Of a stretch of DNA of 64,000 nucleotides, positions 7,923 to 16,624 are shown piece after piece. Both the position numbers and the translations under genes were made by a program. Under the pieces are notes generated by a model. It did not search any database and had not been told where the DNA came from. It saw only the letters and a program-made list of their open reading frames with translations. The stretch is from assembly GCF_006636205.1 (NCBI RefSeq), contig NZ_VIGB01000003.1, forward strand, positions 3,276,501-3,340,500, written 5' to 3'. Within the stretch, counting starts at the first letter, position 1. Every line of letters begins with the position of its first letter. The stretch is from Kitasatospora acidiphila (GTDB taxonomy: Bacteria; Actinomycetota; Actinomycetes; Streptomycetales; Streptomycetaceae).

Positions 7923-8746
7923 TGAAGTTCCCTTCTCACCTTGCTGATCAGCGCCACGGAGGCTGCCTGCGACAGCGCCTCTACCTGCAGATGATGGTAG
8001 GCCGTCAGCAAGCGGTGCGCGGCTTCGGGATCACGCTCGAATGAGCCCTGCAGAGCGGATTCCGAATATGCGGCCACTGATCGATCAGGCAGCACAAGCA
8101 GGTAGACCGGCAGGTTGATGCTCCGACTCTCGCCCATGGCGAACGGTGCCACCTGAAGCGTCACATGCGGTAGACCGGCCACCTCGACAAGGTAGTCGAG
8201 CTGCGCGCCCATGACCTCTGGAGGCCCGATCGGCCGCCGGATGCAGCTTTCGTCAAGGACTGCGTAGATCTGCGCGGGCGGCTTGCGAGTGAGGAGCTTC
8301 TGACGATTCGCCAGAACCTCCAGTCGTTCACCTGCCTGAACCTTGGTGATGCTTCCTCGGCTCACCGCTGACATCGCGAGGGCCTGCGCATACTCCGGCG
8401 TCTGCAGCAAGCCCGGCATGATGCCCACTTCGAAGACCCGCAGCTCCGTCGCCTTGGCCTCCTGGGTCACGTACTGACCGAACCCCTGGAGCAACGAGCT
8501 CGCCTGGACATCGAAGAACAGGTTTGCGAACTTGGTGCCGGTGCCGAACGCAAGGTCAGCCTTCTGCGCGAACCGAAAAGTTGGCGCCTTCCGACCAGTT
8601 TCCACGGACGAGATGTGCCCCGGCGAGTACCCCGTCCGCTCGGCGAACTGCTCTTGCGTCATGCCCAGCTCCTCGCGGACACGTCGCAGTTCGGCGCCGA
8701 AGGCGGCTCGGGGGGAGGCTTCCGGGTTGAGCGGCTTGATGTTCAA
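7919..8746 (-). CDS. XRE-family regulator with DUF5753 domain (WhiJ/Scr1-like)
   Basis: A 275-residue protein with an N-terminal HTH_31/XRE domain (residues about 12-70: FGAELRRVREELGMTQEQFA, GYSPGHISSVETGRKAP). The DUF5753 domain follows (about 95-270: VFEVGIMPGLLQTPEYAQAL, VLDESCIRRPIG, PFAMGES, then the YS-ES and LISKVRREL tail). Such proteins are DNA-binding developmental regulators paired with DUF397 proteins. The start is a TTG at 8746, aligned with family members, without a strong Shine-Dalgarno sequence. It is coupled to the DUF397 gene downstream. Confidence 0.92.
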   Translation of the reverse strand: MNIKPLNPEASPRAAFGAELRRVREELGMTQEQFAERTGYSPGHISSVETGRKAPTFRFAQKADLAFGTGTKFANLFFDVQASSLLQGFGQYVTQEAKATELRVFEVGIMPGLLQTPEYAQALAMSAVSRGSITKVQAGERLEVLANRQKLLTRKPPAQIYAVLDESCIRRPIGPPEVMGAQLDYLVEVAGLPHVTLQVAPFAMGESRSINLPVYLLVLPDRSVAAYSESALQGSFERDPEAAHRLLTAYHHLQVEALSQAASVALISKVRRELQ

Positions 8747-9065
8747 GGCTGACTTTTCTTTCTAATCGGCCACGTTGCAAGCACTTTGAGCCTAGAGGAC
8801 AGTCTGTGCTCCCGGTAGTGAGTCGGCTGCGGAGAGGAGCAGCCACGCAATGGCAGGCCGGACTGCCGATGACCCGCCTACACCACAAGTCGGTTAGATG
8901 ACAGTCGACTTGGCTGGGGCGGATGCCACGAGCGCCCATACGCGAGCGGCGAGCGACAGGGCTCGACTTCACTCGAAAGCGTGACCGCCCGAGTTGACCG
9001 CCGAACCCCAACCACCCGACTGCTCAGCCAAGTTGGACAACCAGCCTGAACCGAAAGGGAATCCC
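8747..9065. other. Divergent intergenic region of 319 bp
   Basis: This lies between the XRE gene (minus) and the small orphan at 9066 (plus) and must hold both promoters. On the minus strand TAGGCT at about 8790-8795 is a possible -10 element for the XRE gene. On the plus strand CCGAAAGGGA just before 9066 is the ribosome-binding site of the orphan. No coding signal is seen. Confidence 0.4.
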
Positions 9066-9302
9066 GTGCACGCCGCCTCCCCCACCTCACCCCTGCCGTT
9101 CGACCAGGCCGCCGCCCTGTCCGAACTGCGCACCCTCGGGCGCACGCTGGACCTCCAGGTGACCGAGCGCACCGGCACCACCGCACCCGAGCTGGACGCC
9201 ACCCTCTACCTGATGAGGCAGCTGCACACCCAGGTCGAGCTGTCCCTGAGCGCAAGCCTGTGCTCCGTCGTCCACCGCTCCCTCCAGGCCCGCGCCGCCT
9301 AG
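9066..9302 (+). CDS. Small hypothetical protein
   Basis: A 78-residue protein starting at GTG 9066 (VHAASPTSPLPFDQAAALSE...), chosen because GAAAGGGA lies 7 bases upstream. It is helical and acidic-neutral, with no signal peptide or membrane segment. It contains LRTLGRTLDLQVTERTGTT and a Leu-rich second half, QLHTQVELSLSASLCSVVHR. I do not recognise a named family. It lies between the XRE/DUF397 module and the ATPase gene, the position occupied by small accessory proteins in other streptomycete WhiJ/AbaA-type clusters. It is followed by three strong hairpins. Confidence 0.65.
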   Translation: MHAASPTSPLPFDQAAALSELRTLGRTLDLQVTERTGTTAPELDATLYLMRQLHTQVELSLSASLCSVVHRSLQARAA

Positions 9303-9362
9303 CACTCCCAGAAGCTCCCGCAGCTCCCACAGCTCCCGCAGAGCCGAGTGTCTCTGCGGGCC

Positions 9363-9469
9363 CGGCCCCTCACCTGGTGAGGAGGGGCCGACACCGCCGT
9401 CGGCCAAGGGCGTTGGCCGACGGCGACAGGTCCCGCCCGCCAGGCGCCCCCGTCGCCGTGGGCGGGACC
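9363..9469. terminator. Three consecutive strong inverted repeats
   Basis: Three hairpins follow the small orphan. At 9363-9390 there is CGGCCCCTCACC against GGTGAGGAGGGGCCG, with a 3-base bulge. At 9396-9424 there is a perfect 12-bp stem, GCCGTCGGCCAA / TTGGCCGACGGC, with a 5-base loop. At 9429-9469 there is a perfect 10-bp stem, GGTCCCGCCC / GGGCGGGACC, with a 21-base loop. At least one is probably the orphan's terminator; three in a row is unusual. Confidence 0.65.
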
Positions 9470-9632
9470 ACCCACCACGCATCACCACACAACTCCCGCG
9501 CAGCTGAGCTTGGGGAAGCGGCCGCGCGGGCCCGCCCGCCCCCGTCGGCCGCGACGCGCACACCGGCCGGCCGGGGCGGGCCACCGTACACGGGGACTCG
9601 GGGGCGCTGATCCCACAGGACTGGAGACCACT

Positions 9633-10057
9633 ATGCGTCTTGTTCCGTTGCCGAGCCCGTCCCCGACGGGAAGGCCGATCCCACCGGCGAAGACACCCTC
9701 CTCGCCCTCGTCGTCCGCTCCACCCTGCGCTCGGCCCGCCACCGCCTCCACGGCCACCTCACCGCCCACGGCCTGGACCCCGACGACGCCTGCCTGGTGC
9801 TCTCCGAGCTGGTCGGCAACGCCCTGCTGCACGGCGGCGACAGCGCCGCCGTCGCCTGGCGCCTGGACGGCGACCGGCTGCACATCGGGGTGGCCGACGG
9901 CGCCGCACTCGGCCTCACCGTGCTCCAGCAGCACTGCGCCCGCGACGGCGGGCGCGGCCTCTTCCTGGTCGACCTGCTCGCCGAGGAGTGGGGCGTCCGG
10001 CCGCTCGGCGATGCCGGCAAGGAGGTCTGGTGCCGGCTGGCGGTCAGAGCGGCCTGA
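9633..10057 (+). CDS. HATPase_c-type ATP-binding protein (anti-sigma-factor-like), frameshifted near its 5' end
   Basis: ATG 9633 has a good site (GGAGA, 6-7 bases upstream) and reads MRLVPLP. The HATPase frame, open from about 9611 to the stop at 10057, has no ATG, GTG or TTG before about 9785. One missing base near 9650-9655 would join them into a protein of about 141 residues. Features in the long frame are RSARHRLHGHL, N-box LSELVGNALLHGG, VADGA and GRGLFLVDLLAEEWG. It belongs to the RsbW/AbaA-like single-domain ATPases that accompany XRE/DUF397 genes in streptomycetes. It may be a consensus error or a real inactivation. Confidence 0.6.
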
Positions 10058-10127
10058 CGTACGCCGTGACCGTGCCGGCGACGACGACGCAGAGCACGGC
10101 GGAGCGGACGAGCCGACTGGCGTACAT
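10044..10127 (-). pseudogene. Truncated fourth copy of the lipoprotein family (signal peptide only)
   Basis: The minus strand reads MYASRLVRSAVLCVVVAGTV then TAYVRPL and a stop, 27 residues in all. The first 22 residues align with the signal peptides of the three lipoproteins at 807-5802 (paralogue C: MLSSRLVRSAVLCAALAVGATAC; the AGTVTA end matches paralogue A). The lipobox cysteine is tyrosine and the mature domain is missing. It overlaps the 3' end of the ATPase gene. It is a decayed or recombinational fragment about 4 kb from the array. Confidence 0.7.
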
Positions 10128-10167
10128 GCGGCCCGTCCGGGCACGGAACTTCCGCGCCTGCCGGCTA

Positions 10168-10857
10168 CTACCGCCCCGGGCGCACCGTGATGTCGGTGAT
10201 CTCCGCGTCGCGCGGCAGGTCGACGGCGGTCAGGATCGCCGTGGCCACCGACTCCGGGGCGATCCAGCGGTCGGCGTCGTACTCCTTGCCCTCCTGCTGG
10301 TGGACCTTGGCCTGCATCGGGGTGGCGGTGCGGCCCGGGTAGACCGAGGTGACCCGGACGCCGTTGCCGTGCTCCTCGTGGCGCAGCGAATCGGCCAGCG
10401 CCCGCAGCCCGTGCTTGCTCGCGGCGTAGGAGCCCCATTCGGCGTGGGCGTTGTGCCCGGCGCCGGAGTTGACGAAGACCACGTGCCCGCGGGCCTGGCG
10501 CAGTTGGGGCAGCAGCAGCCGGGTCAGCTCGGCCGGGGCGACCAGGTTGACGGCCAGCGTCTCCTGCCAGACCTTGACCGGGGTGTCGCCGATCGGGCCG
10601 AGCTCCACCATGCCGGCGATGTGCAGCAGCGAGTCCAGCTCCAGCGGCAGCTGCTGGTGGCCGAACGCCCAGGACAGCTTGGCCGGGTCGGCCAGGTCGC
10701 CGACCAGGGTGCGGGCCCCGGGGAAGCGCTCGCGCAGCTCGGTGGCGCGCTTGGCGTCACGGGCGAGCAGCCAGACCTCGTCGCCGCGCTCGATCAGGCG
10801 CTGGGCGGTGACGGCCCCGATGCCGGAGCCGGCACCGGTGAGCAGATGAGTGGGCAT
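10168..10857 (-). CDS. Short-chain dehydrogenase/reductase
   Basis: A 229-residue classical SDR. The cofactor motif TGAGSGIG lies at residues 7-14. A GDLAD segment follows, then an NAG-equivalent HIAGMVE, the catalytic Ser in NSGAGHN, and Y-x-x-x-K in YAASK. The PGRTATPM segment after the active site is typical of this subgroup. It is an NAD(P)-dependent oxidoreductase of unknown substrate. The gene lies 9 bp downstream of the LOG-family gene on the same strand, so they are cotranscribed. Confidence 0.9.
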   Translation of the reverse strand: MPTHLLTGAGSGIGAVTAQRLIERGDEVWLLARDAKRATELRERFPGARTLVGDLADPAKLSWAFGHQQLPLELDSLLHIAGMVELGPIGDTPVKVWQETLAVNLVAPAELTRLLLPQLRQARGHVVFVNSGAGHNAHAEWGSYAASKHGLRALADSLRHEEHGNGVRVTSVYPGRTATPMQAKVHQQEGKEYDADRWIAPESVATAILTAVDLPRDAEITDITVRPGR

Positions 10858-10866
10858 GACGACCTT

Positions 10867-11403
10867 TCAGGAATTCTGGTGGCTGTCGAGGAGGGCGAAG
10901 ACCTCGGCGGGAGTCTGGACGAAGGTGATCAGCTCGTCGAGCGGGCGCGGCAGGAAGCCCTCGGTGTCCATCCGCTCCAACTGCACGCGCAGGCCGGTCC
11001 AGAAGCCCTCGGTGTCCAGCACCACTATCGGCTTGCCGTGCAGGTTGTGCTTCTTGAGTTCCAGCACCTCGGTGATCTCGTCCAGCGTGCCGAGGCCGCC
11101 CACCAGCACCACCACGGCGTCCGCCCGGGCCAGCAACTCGGCCTTGCGCTCGGCCAGATCGCCGGTCATCACCAGTTCGTCCGCACCCGGGTAGCCCTTG
11201 TGCGCGAGCAGCTCGACCATGACGCCGACCAGCTTGCCGCCGGCCGCCTTGACCTCGTCGGCCAGCAGGCCCATCAGGCCGGCGTTGGAGCCGCCCCAGA
11301 CCAGGGTGTGGCCGCCGGCGCCGAGCAGCCGGGCGAACTCGGCGGCGGGGGCGGCGTAGCGATCGTCGAGCGAGTACGCGGAGCAGAAGACGGTGATGTT
11401 CAT
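10867..11403 (-). CDS. LOG-family (TIGR00730) Rossmann-fold nucleotide hydrolase
   Basis: A 178-residue protein of the lysine-decarboxylase-like LOG family, which cleaves nucleoside 5'-monophosphates, including cytokinin ribotides. Motifs are CSAYSLDDRY at the N-terminus, GGSNAGLMG (the family GGG-x-x-GLMG) and VGGLGTLDEITEVL. The last corresponds to PGGxGTxxE with Val for Pro, and the catalytic Glu is kept. Physiological substrates in streptomycetes are unknown. It lies between the SDR gene (9 bp) and mnmA (41 bp), all on the minus strand, so it is likely part of an mnmA transcript. Confidence 0.9.
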   Translation of the reverse strand: MNITVFCSAYSLDDRYAAPAAEFARLLGAGGHTLVWGGSNAGLMGLLADEVKAAGGKLVGVMVELLAHKGYPGADELVMTGDLAERKAELLARADAVVVLVGGLGTLDEITEVLELKKHNLHGKPIVVLDTEGFWTGLRVQLERMDTEGFLPRPLDELITFVQTPAEVFALLDSHQNS

Positions 11404-11444
11404 AGTGCGAACAGGCTTATCAGATCCCCGCTTCTCCGGTCGCC

Positions 11445-12587
11445 TCAGATCTTCGCGGTGTCCCGCCGCTCGGTCGCCGAGATGGTGGCCGAGCCGACCA
11501 CCCGGGTGCCGTCGTACAGCACCACTGCCTGCCCCGGCGCGATCCCCCGCACCGGCCGCTCCAGCCGCACCCGCAGCTCGCCACCGGCCGCCTCGGCGGT
11601 CACCGGCACCTCCTCGCCGTGCGCGCGCAACTGCGCGGTGTAGCGGCCCTCGCCGACCGGAGCGGCGCCGCACCAGCGCGGCCGGATCGCGGTCAGCCCC
11701 AGCACGTCCAGGCCCTCGGCCGGGCCGACCGTGACGGTGTTGGTCACCGGGGAGATGTCCAGCACGTAGCGCGGCTTGCCGTCGGCGGCCGGGCGGCCGA
11801 TCCGCAGGCCCTTGCGCTGGCCGATGGTGAAGCCGTACGCCCCGTCGTGCTCGCCGAGCTTGGTGCCGTCGGCGTCCACGATGTCGCCCGCGGCCGTGCC
11901 CAGGTGCTGGGCCAGGAACTTCTGGGTGTCGCCGTCGGCGATGAAGCAGATGTCGTGGCTGTCCGGCTTCTTCGCCACCGCCAGGCCGCGCCGCTCGGCC
12001 TCGACCCGGATCTCCTCCTTGGTGGTGTCGCCGAGCGGGAAGAGCGAGTGGGCCAGCTGCTCGGCGTCCAGCACGCCCAGCACGTACGACTGGTCCTTGG
12101 CCGGGTCCACCGCGCGGTGCAGCTCGCGGCCGCCGCCGGGCAGGTCGACGATCCGCGCGTAGTGGCCGGTGCAGACCGCGTCGAAGCCCAACGCCACCGC
12201 CTTGTCCAGCAGCGCCGCGAACTTGATCTTCTCGTTGCAGCGCAGGCAGGGGTTGGGCGTGCGGCCGGCCGCGTACTCCGCGACGAAGTCGTCGATCACG
12301 TCTTCGCGGAACCGCTCGGCCAGGTCCCAGACGTAGAACGGGATGCCGATCACATCGGCGGCCCGGCGGGCGTCCCGGGAGTCCTCCAGGGTGCAGCAGC
12401 CGCGGGCGCCGGTGCGGAACGACTGCGGGTTGGACGACAGCGCCAGGTGCACCCCGGTGACCTCGTGCCCGGCTTCGGCCGCGCGGGCGGCGGCGACGGC
12501 GGAGTCGACCCCGCCGGACATCGCGGCGAGCACGCGCAGACGGGAACCGGTGGACGGCCCGCTCGGGGCACCTGGGAAGTCAGTCAT
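11445..12587 (-). CDS. mnmA: tRNA-specific 2-thiouridylase MnmA
   Basis: A 380-residue enzyme that thiolates U34 of Lys, Glu and Gln tRNAs using sulfur passed from a cysteine desulfurase. The PP-loop [12 protein letters not shown] lies near residue 22. The catalytic cysteines are in [12 protein letters not shown] and [10 protein letters not shown], and the C-terminal domain contains GQRKGLRIG and [21 protein letters not shown]. The start ATG at 12587 ([10 protein letters not shown]) is preferred over an upstream in-frame codon because it matches the family. The cysteine desulfurase gene lies directly upstream, fitting the sulfur relay. Confidence 0.95.
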   Translation of the reverse strand: MTDFPGAPSGPSTGSRLRVLAAMSGGVDSAVAAARAAEAGHEVTGVHLALSSNPQSFRTGARGCCTLEDSRDARRAADVIGIPFYVWDLAERFREDVIDDFVAEYAAGRTPNPCLRCNEKIKFAALLDKAVALGFDAVCTGHYARIVDLPGGGRELHRAVDPAKDQSYVLGVLDAEQLAHSLFPLGDTTKEEIRVEAERRGLAVAKKPDSHDICFIADGDTQKFLAQHLGTAAGDIVDADGTKLGEHDGAYGFTIGQRKGLRIGRPAADGKPRYVLDISPVTNTVTVGPAEGLDVLGLTAIRPRWCGAAPVGEGRYTAQLRAHGEEVPVTAEAAGGELRVRLERPVRGIAPGQAVVLYDGTRVVGSATISATERRDTAKI

Positions 12588-12636
12588 AGTGCTCCCAAGC
12601 GTACGCAATGGGCCGTGGGCCCATGCCAGCCGTCCC

Positions 12637-12733
12637 AGCGCCGACCGGCGTTACGGACCCGCTGCCCTGCCGGCACCGACCGGCATCCCAAGCCCGCTGG
12701 TCCGCTAGCGCCGACCGGCGTTGCGGGCCCGCT
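12637..12733. repeat. 27-bp direct repeat of the 3' end of the cysteine desulfurase gene
   Basis: AGCGCCGACCGGCGTT plus 11 more bases occurs at 12637-12663 and again at 12707-12733, with 25 of 27 identical. The second copy encodes the last codons of the cysteine desulfurase (ARNAGRR) and overlaps its stop. The first lies in the gap before mnmA, and a weaker third echo lies near 12672. It looks like a tandem slip duplication of the gene end. Confidence 0.7.
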
Positions 12734-13874
12734 CGACCACCGGGCCGATCGCCTCCGCCAGCGCGTCCACATCCGCCGGCGTGGAGGTGTGCCCGAGCGA
12801 GAACCGCAGCGAGGAGCGGGCCAGCTTCGGCTCGGCCCCCATCGCCAGCAGCACATGGCTGGGCTGCGGCACCCCGGCGGAGCAGGCCGAGCCGGTGGAG
12901 ACCTCGATGCCGGCCGCGTCCAGCAGCATCAGCAGCGCGTCGCCCTCGCAGCCGGGGAACGAGAAGTGCGCGTTGGCGGGCAGCCGGCCGGCCGGATCCG
13001 GGTCGCCGTTGAGGATCGCGTCCGGCACCGCCGCCCGCACCCGGTCGATCAGGTCGTCACGGAGCTTGGCGAGCTCCGCCGCATGCTCGCCGCGCCGCTC
13101 GACGGCGAGGGCGGCGGCCGCCGCGAAGCCGGCCGCGGCGGGCACGTCCAGGGTGCCGGAGCGTACGTCGCGCTCCTGGCCGCCGCCGTGCAGCAGCGGC
13201 ACCGGCGCCGCGCCACGGGACAGCACCAGCGCGCCGATCCCGTACGGACCGCCGATCTTGTGGCCGGTCACGGTCAGCGCGTCCAGCCCCGAGTCGGCGA
13301 ACGAGACCGGCACCTGGCCCAGCGCCTGCACCGCGTCGGCATGCATCGGGATGCCGAACTCGCGCGCCACGGCAGCCAGTTCGCGGATCGGCTGGACGGT
13401 GCCGACCTCGTTGTTGGCCCACATCACGGTGACCAGCGCGACCGCCGCCGGATCGCTCCCGATCGCCTCGCGCAGCGCCTGCGGGTGCACCCGGCCGTGA
13501 GCGTCCACCGGCAGGTACTCGACCCGGGCGCCCTCGTGCTCGGCCAGCCACTCCACGGCGTCCAGCACCGCGTGGTGCTCCACCGGGCTGCACAGCACCC
13601 GGGTGCGCGCCGGATCGGCGTCACGGCGGGCCCAGTAGAGGCCCTTGACGGCAAGGTTGTCCGATTCGGTACCACCGCCGGTGAGCACGATCTCGCTCGG
13701 CCGGGCGCCCAGCGAGGCGGCCAGCGACTCGCGGGACTCCTCGACCACCCGGCGGGCCCGGCGGCCGGCCGCGTGCAGCGAGGAGGCATTGCCGGTGACG
13801 CCGAGGTGCGCCGTCATCGCGGCGATCGCCTCGGGGAGCATCGGGGTGGTGGCCGCATGGTCGAGGTATGGCAT
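12705..13874 (-). CDS. Cysteine desulfurase (NifS/IscS class)
   Basis: A 389-residue PLP enzyme that converts cysteine to alanine and a protein persulfide. It begins [17 protein letters not shown]. Other landmarks are [15 protein letters not shown], the PLP-lysine motif [16 protein letters not shown] and the active-site cysteine loop [20 protein letters not shown] 13874 is preferred over the longer open frame because the N-terminus then matches the family exactly. Its position directly before mnmA indicates a role in tRNA thiolation, possibly shared with Fe-S cluster assembly. It is divergent from the IclR gene. Confidence 0.95.
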   Translation of the reverse strand: MPYLDHAATTPMLPEAIAAMTAHLGVTGNASSLHAAGRRARRVVEESRESLAASLGARPSEIVLTGGGTESDNLAVKGLYWARRDADPARTRVLCSPVEHHAVLDAVEWLAEHEGARVEYLPVDAHGRVHPQALREAIGSDPAAVALVTVMWANNEVGTVQPIRELAAVAREFGIPMHADAVQALGQVPVSFADSGLDALTVTGHKIGGPYGIGALVLSRGAAPVPLLHGGGQERDVRSGTLDVPAAAGFAAAAALAVERRGEHAAELAKLRDDLIDRVRAAVPDAILNGDPDPAGRLPANAHFSFPGCEGDALLMLLDAAGIEVSTGSACSAGVPQPSHVLLAMGAEPKLARSSLRFSLGHTSTPADVDALAEAIGPVVERARNAGRR

Positions 13875-13934
13875 GGCGGCACCAGTGTAGGCGGAACGGG
13901 GCCGGGCTCCCCTGCCCAAGTGTCGATTTGGCCA

Positions 13935-13949
13935 TTGCACGCCATGCAA
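13935..13949. promoter_or_regulatory. Inverted repeat in the desulfurase/IclR divergent promoter region
   Basis: TTGCACGCCATGCAA is a perfect 5-5-5 palindrome 63 bp before the IclR start and 61 bp before the desulfurase start. It is a candidate autoregulatory operator of the adjacent IclR protein; this is inference from position and symmetry. Confidence 0.45.
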
Positions 13950-14011
13950 CGCGCCATTAGCGTGCTGCGGCACGACGGCTGGGGCGTGTTCACGTTTGGG
14001 GGTGGGGCCCG

Positions 14012-14815
14012 ATGTCGCAGACCGTGGACCGAGCGCTGACCATTCTGACCTCGCTGGGCGACGGCCCGGCCTCCCTGGAGCAGGCCGCCAACCGGATCGG
14101 GGTGCACAAGTCCACCGCGCTGCGGCTGCTGCGCACCCTGGAGGAGCACGGCTTCGTCCAGCGCCAGGCCGACCACCGCTACCGGCTCGGCGGCCGGCTG
14201 CTCTCGCTGGCCCACACCGCCCTTGAGGACATCGACGTCCGCCAGGTCTGCGCGCCCTACCTGGCCTCGCTCAACGAACGCTACGGCCACACCGTTCACC
14301 TGGCGGTGCTGGACGGCGGCGAGGTGCTCTACGTCGACAAGGTGGACGCCCGCTACCCCGCCCCACCGGACTGCTGGCCCGGCGAGGCCTCCCGGATCGG
14401 CGGCCGCGCCCCCGCCGCAGCCACCGCCGCCGGCCGGGTCCTGCTGGCCGACCTGACGGATGACCAACTGGCCACCGTCATGGAGGATGCGCGCTCGCCC
14501 GTCGACCTGCACTCCGACCTCGCCGCCGTACGCCGCCAAGGCTGGTCCCTCGACCAGGCCGACTACGCGGCGGGCGTCAACTGCCTGGCCGCCCCGATCA
14601 AGGGCAATGACGGGCGCGCCATAGCCGCGTGCGCCATCTCGGTGCCGACGTCGGTGGCGCCGCTGGGTGAACTGAACCGCCTGCTACCCGAGTTGCTGTG
14701 CACGGTGGAGGCGGTGTCGCTGGCCTACGGCGGCTCCCCGACGCCGCGCTGGTGCGACAGCCGCTGCGGGGCGAAGGCGGCGCCGACCGTCACCCCGCCG
14801 AGGTCCGGACCGTAG
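14012..14815 (+). CDS. IclR-family transcriptional regulator
   Basis: A 267-residue regulator. The N-terminal winged HTH (residues 1-65) contains [20 protein letters not shown] and [20 protein letters not shown]. The IclR effector domain (about 75-245) contains [28 protein letters not shown] and INCLAAPI-like [11 protein letters not shown] Pro-rich tail of about 20 residues is not typical of the family. The effector is unknown. ATG 14012 follows GGTGGGG. The next gene starts 11 bp after its stop and is probably cotranscribed. Confidence 0.92.
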   Translation: MSQTVDRALTILTSLGDGPASLEQAANRIGVHKSTALRLLRTLEEHGFVQRQADHRYRLGGRLLSLAHTALEDIDVRQVCAPYLASLNERYGHTVHLAVLDGGEVLYVDKVDARYPAPPDCWPGEASRIGGRAPAAATAAGRVLLADLTDDQLATVMEDARSPVDLHSDLAAVRRQGWSLDQADYAAGVNCLAAPIKGNDGRAIAACAISVPTSVAPLGELNRLLPELLCTVEAVSLAYGGSPTPRWCDSRCGAKAAPTVTPPRSGP

Positions 14816-14825
14816 GGTTCCGCTC

Positions 14826-15296
14826 GTGGATCGCCTACGCAGAGCCGCCATCCGGCTCGCCCTCGCCGAGCAGCCCTCCGAGGAGCTCCCGATGCTCGCG
14901 GCCGAGGCCCTCGCCGCCGGTGTCGACAGCCCCGCCCTGCGCGAGCTCGCCGGACTCTCCCGCTCGGACGCATCCCAGGACCTCTTCGTCCAGGCGATGG
15001 CGGAGCTCGGCTTCCCCATCCCGGACCAACAGGACGCCTGGCGCCGACTCATGCTCTGGGAGGCGGAGGCGCTGCTCGACGGCACCCGCCAGCCCTACCA
15101 GGCCGGCCACGAAATCTACTGGTCCGCCTGCCACTTGGAGCGCTCACCGCACATCGAGAGCGTGATCGTGGAGTTCCTCGGCCTCTGGAGCACCTGGGAG
15201 GACCGCCCTGCCGACCGGGAAACCACCGAACGCGCGATGCACGAAGCAGCCGCGAGGCTCCTGGCCCACCACCACCCTTTGCGGGACGGGCCGTGA
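14826..15296 (+). CDS. Hypothetical protein, helical
   Basis: A 156-residue protein from GTG 14826 (VDRLRRAAIRLALAEQPSEE...). It is acidic and mostly helical, with no signal or membrane segments. Recognisable stretches are ELAGLSRSDASQDLFVQAM, AWRRLMLWEAEALLDG and IYWSACHLERSPHIES. I do not recognise its family. It starts 11 bp after the IclR gene in the same direction. Confidence 0.7.
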   Translation: MDRLRRAAIRLALAEQPSEELPMLAAEALAAGVDSPALRELAGLSRSDASQDLFVQAMAELGFPIPDQQDAWRRLMLWEAEALLDGTRQPYQAGHEIYWSACHLERSPHIESVIVEFLGLWSTWEDRPADRETTERAMHEAAARLLAHHHPLRDGP

Positions 15297-15354
15297 CCTC
15301 CCAAGCCGCCCGACCCACCGTCGCGGCCGTCACAGATCCCTGCCTACCCGGTCC

Positions 15355-16020
15355 CTACTCCTCGCTCACCCGCGCCCCGTTGCGGTGCCAGGCCCGCGGC
15401 GCCCGCCAGCCGTACCGCAGCGCCAGCATGCGCAGTACGAACGCGGTGAGGGCGGCGGTGGTGGCGGTGAGGGTGGTCAGGTGGTGGGTGGCGATGAGGA
15501 TGGCCACCATGGTGGCGCCGACCAGGGCGGGGACGGCGTAGATCTCGCGGTCCCAGCGGAGCAGGGACGGGGTCTCCTGGGCGAGGACGTCGCGGATCAC
15601 GCCGCCGCCGGCCGCGGTGAGCATGCCGAGGGCGATGGAGGGGACCGAGCCGAGGCCGTAGTCGTGGGCCTTGGCGGTGCCGGTGACGCAGAAGAGGCCG
15701 AGGCCGAGGGCGTCCAGGGTCTGCACGCTGCGGTTGATCCGCTCCACCTCGGGGTGCAGGAAGAAGACCACCAGGCCGGCCACCAGCGGGGTCACGAAGT
15801 AGCCCATGTTGGTGAAGGCGACCGGCGGGACGGCGCCGATCAGCAGGTCCCGCATCACTCCGCCGCCGAGGGCGGTGGCCTCGGCGAGTACGCAGATGCC
15901 GAAGATGTCCATGTTCTTTCGGACCGCGAGCAGACCCCCGGACAGGGCGAAGACGAAGATGCCGATCAAGTCCAGGGTCTGCTGCACGTCGTGGCTGAAA
16001 ATCTGCGATGTCACCGCCAC
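15355..16020 (-). CDS. TRIC-family (UPF0126) membrane channel protein
   Basis: A protein of about 221 residues with two tandem three-helix repeats of the trimeric intracellular cation channel family. Each repeat carries a GGGxxRD motif (ALGGGVMRDLLIG and AAGGGVIRDVLA). Other landmarks are LDLIGIFVFALSGGLLAVRK, LDALGLGLFCVTGTAKA, SLLRWDREIYAVPALVGA and the C-terminal WRAPRAWHRNG. GTG 16020 (or GTG 16014) is chosen as start because the longer open frame adds about 100 residues foreign to the family. CGGGTGACACT precedes it. It conducts small cations across the cytoplasmic membrane in characterised homologues; physiology here is unknown. Confidence 0.9.
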   Translation of the reverse strand: MAVTSQIFSHDVQQTLDLIGIFVFALSGGLLAVRKNMDIFGICVLAEATALGGGVMRDLLIGAVPPVAFTNMGYFVTPLVAGLVVFFLHPEVERINRSVQTLDALGLGLFCVTGTAKAHDYGLGSVPSIALGMLTAAGGGVIRDVLAQETPSLLRWDREIYAVPALVGATMVAILIATHHLTTLTATTAALTAFVLRMLALRYGWRAPRAWHRNGARVSEE

Positions 16021-16291
16021 AGTGTCACCCGGCCGAGGCCCGGCCTCCGAATTCCGGACCCCGCCCTCCCCGTCGGCAGTGCCGTTCGCCACACTGTGGG
16101 CCGTGCCCAGAACGTCATCCCGAACCGAAACAGCCCCGTCCGCCGGCACCGTCCGACGCGTCACGCGGTGGGCAGCCTTCGGCCCGCCGCTGATGGCCGG
16201 ATTTGCACTGCTGGCCACCAACCGTCCCGGGCCGGAGGAGCCGGACACGCTGAGGTTCCACTTCCACAGGCATTTCATCCCACAGCGAGTG

Positions 16292-16308
16292 GTACGGTAA
16301 AGCCGTAC
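16292..16308. promoter_or_regulatory. Candidate operator of the YefM/YoeB module
   Basis: GTACGG (16292-16297) and CCGTAC (16303-16308) form a perfect 6-5-6 palindrome 43 bp before the antitoxin start. YefM antitoxins bind palindromes with a TGTACA-like core; the GTAC arms resemble this. Confidence 0.5.
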
Positions 16309-16351
16309 GACTGATACGCAGACGTGCTCAAGCATCTCTGGAGGTCAGCAC

Positions 16352-16624
16352 ATGGCCATCTCGGCAAACGAAGCCAGACAACGGTTCTACCCGCTGATCA
16401 AGCAGGCCAACGAGGACCATGAACCGATCGAGGTGACCTCCCGCGAACACGGCGATGTGGTGATCATGTCCGCCGAGGACTTCCGCTCCTGGCAGGAGAC
16501 GGTCTACCTGCTGCGCTCGCCGCGCAACGCGCAGATCCTCATGGAGTCCATCGCCGAACTGGACGCCGGGCGCGGGCAGGCGAGGGACCTCATCGAACCG
16601 CACGACGAGGTATCGGCCGCGTGA
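16352..16624 (+). CDS. Type II antitoxin, Phd/YefM family
   Basis: A 90-residue antitoxin beginning [20 protein letters not shown], the classical YefM N-terminal DNA-binding fold. [21 protein letters not shown] and W-QETVYLL follow. The acidic C-terminal tail (residues about 60-90) is the expected toxin-wrapping segment. GGAGGTCAGC precedes the ATG. Its end overlaps the toxin start (GTGA), so the pair is translationally coupled. It should repress its own promoter with the toxin as corepressor, probably at the palindrome upstream. Confidence 0.95.
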   Translation: MAISANEARQRFYPLIKQANEDHEPIEVTSREHGDVVIMSAEDFRSWQETVYLLRSPRNAQILMESIAELDAGRGQARDLIEPHDEVSAA

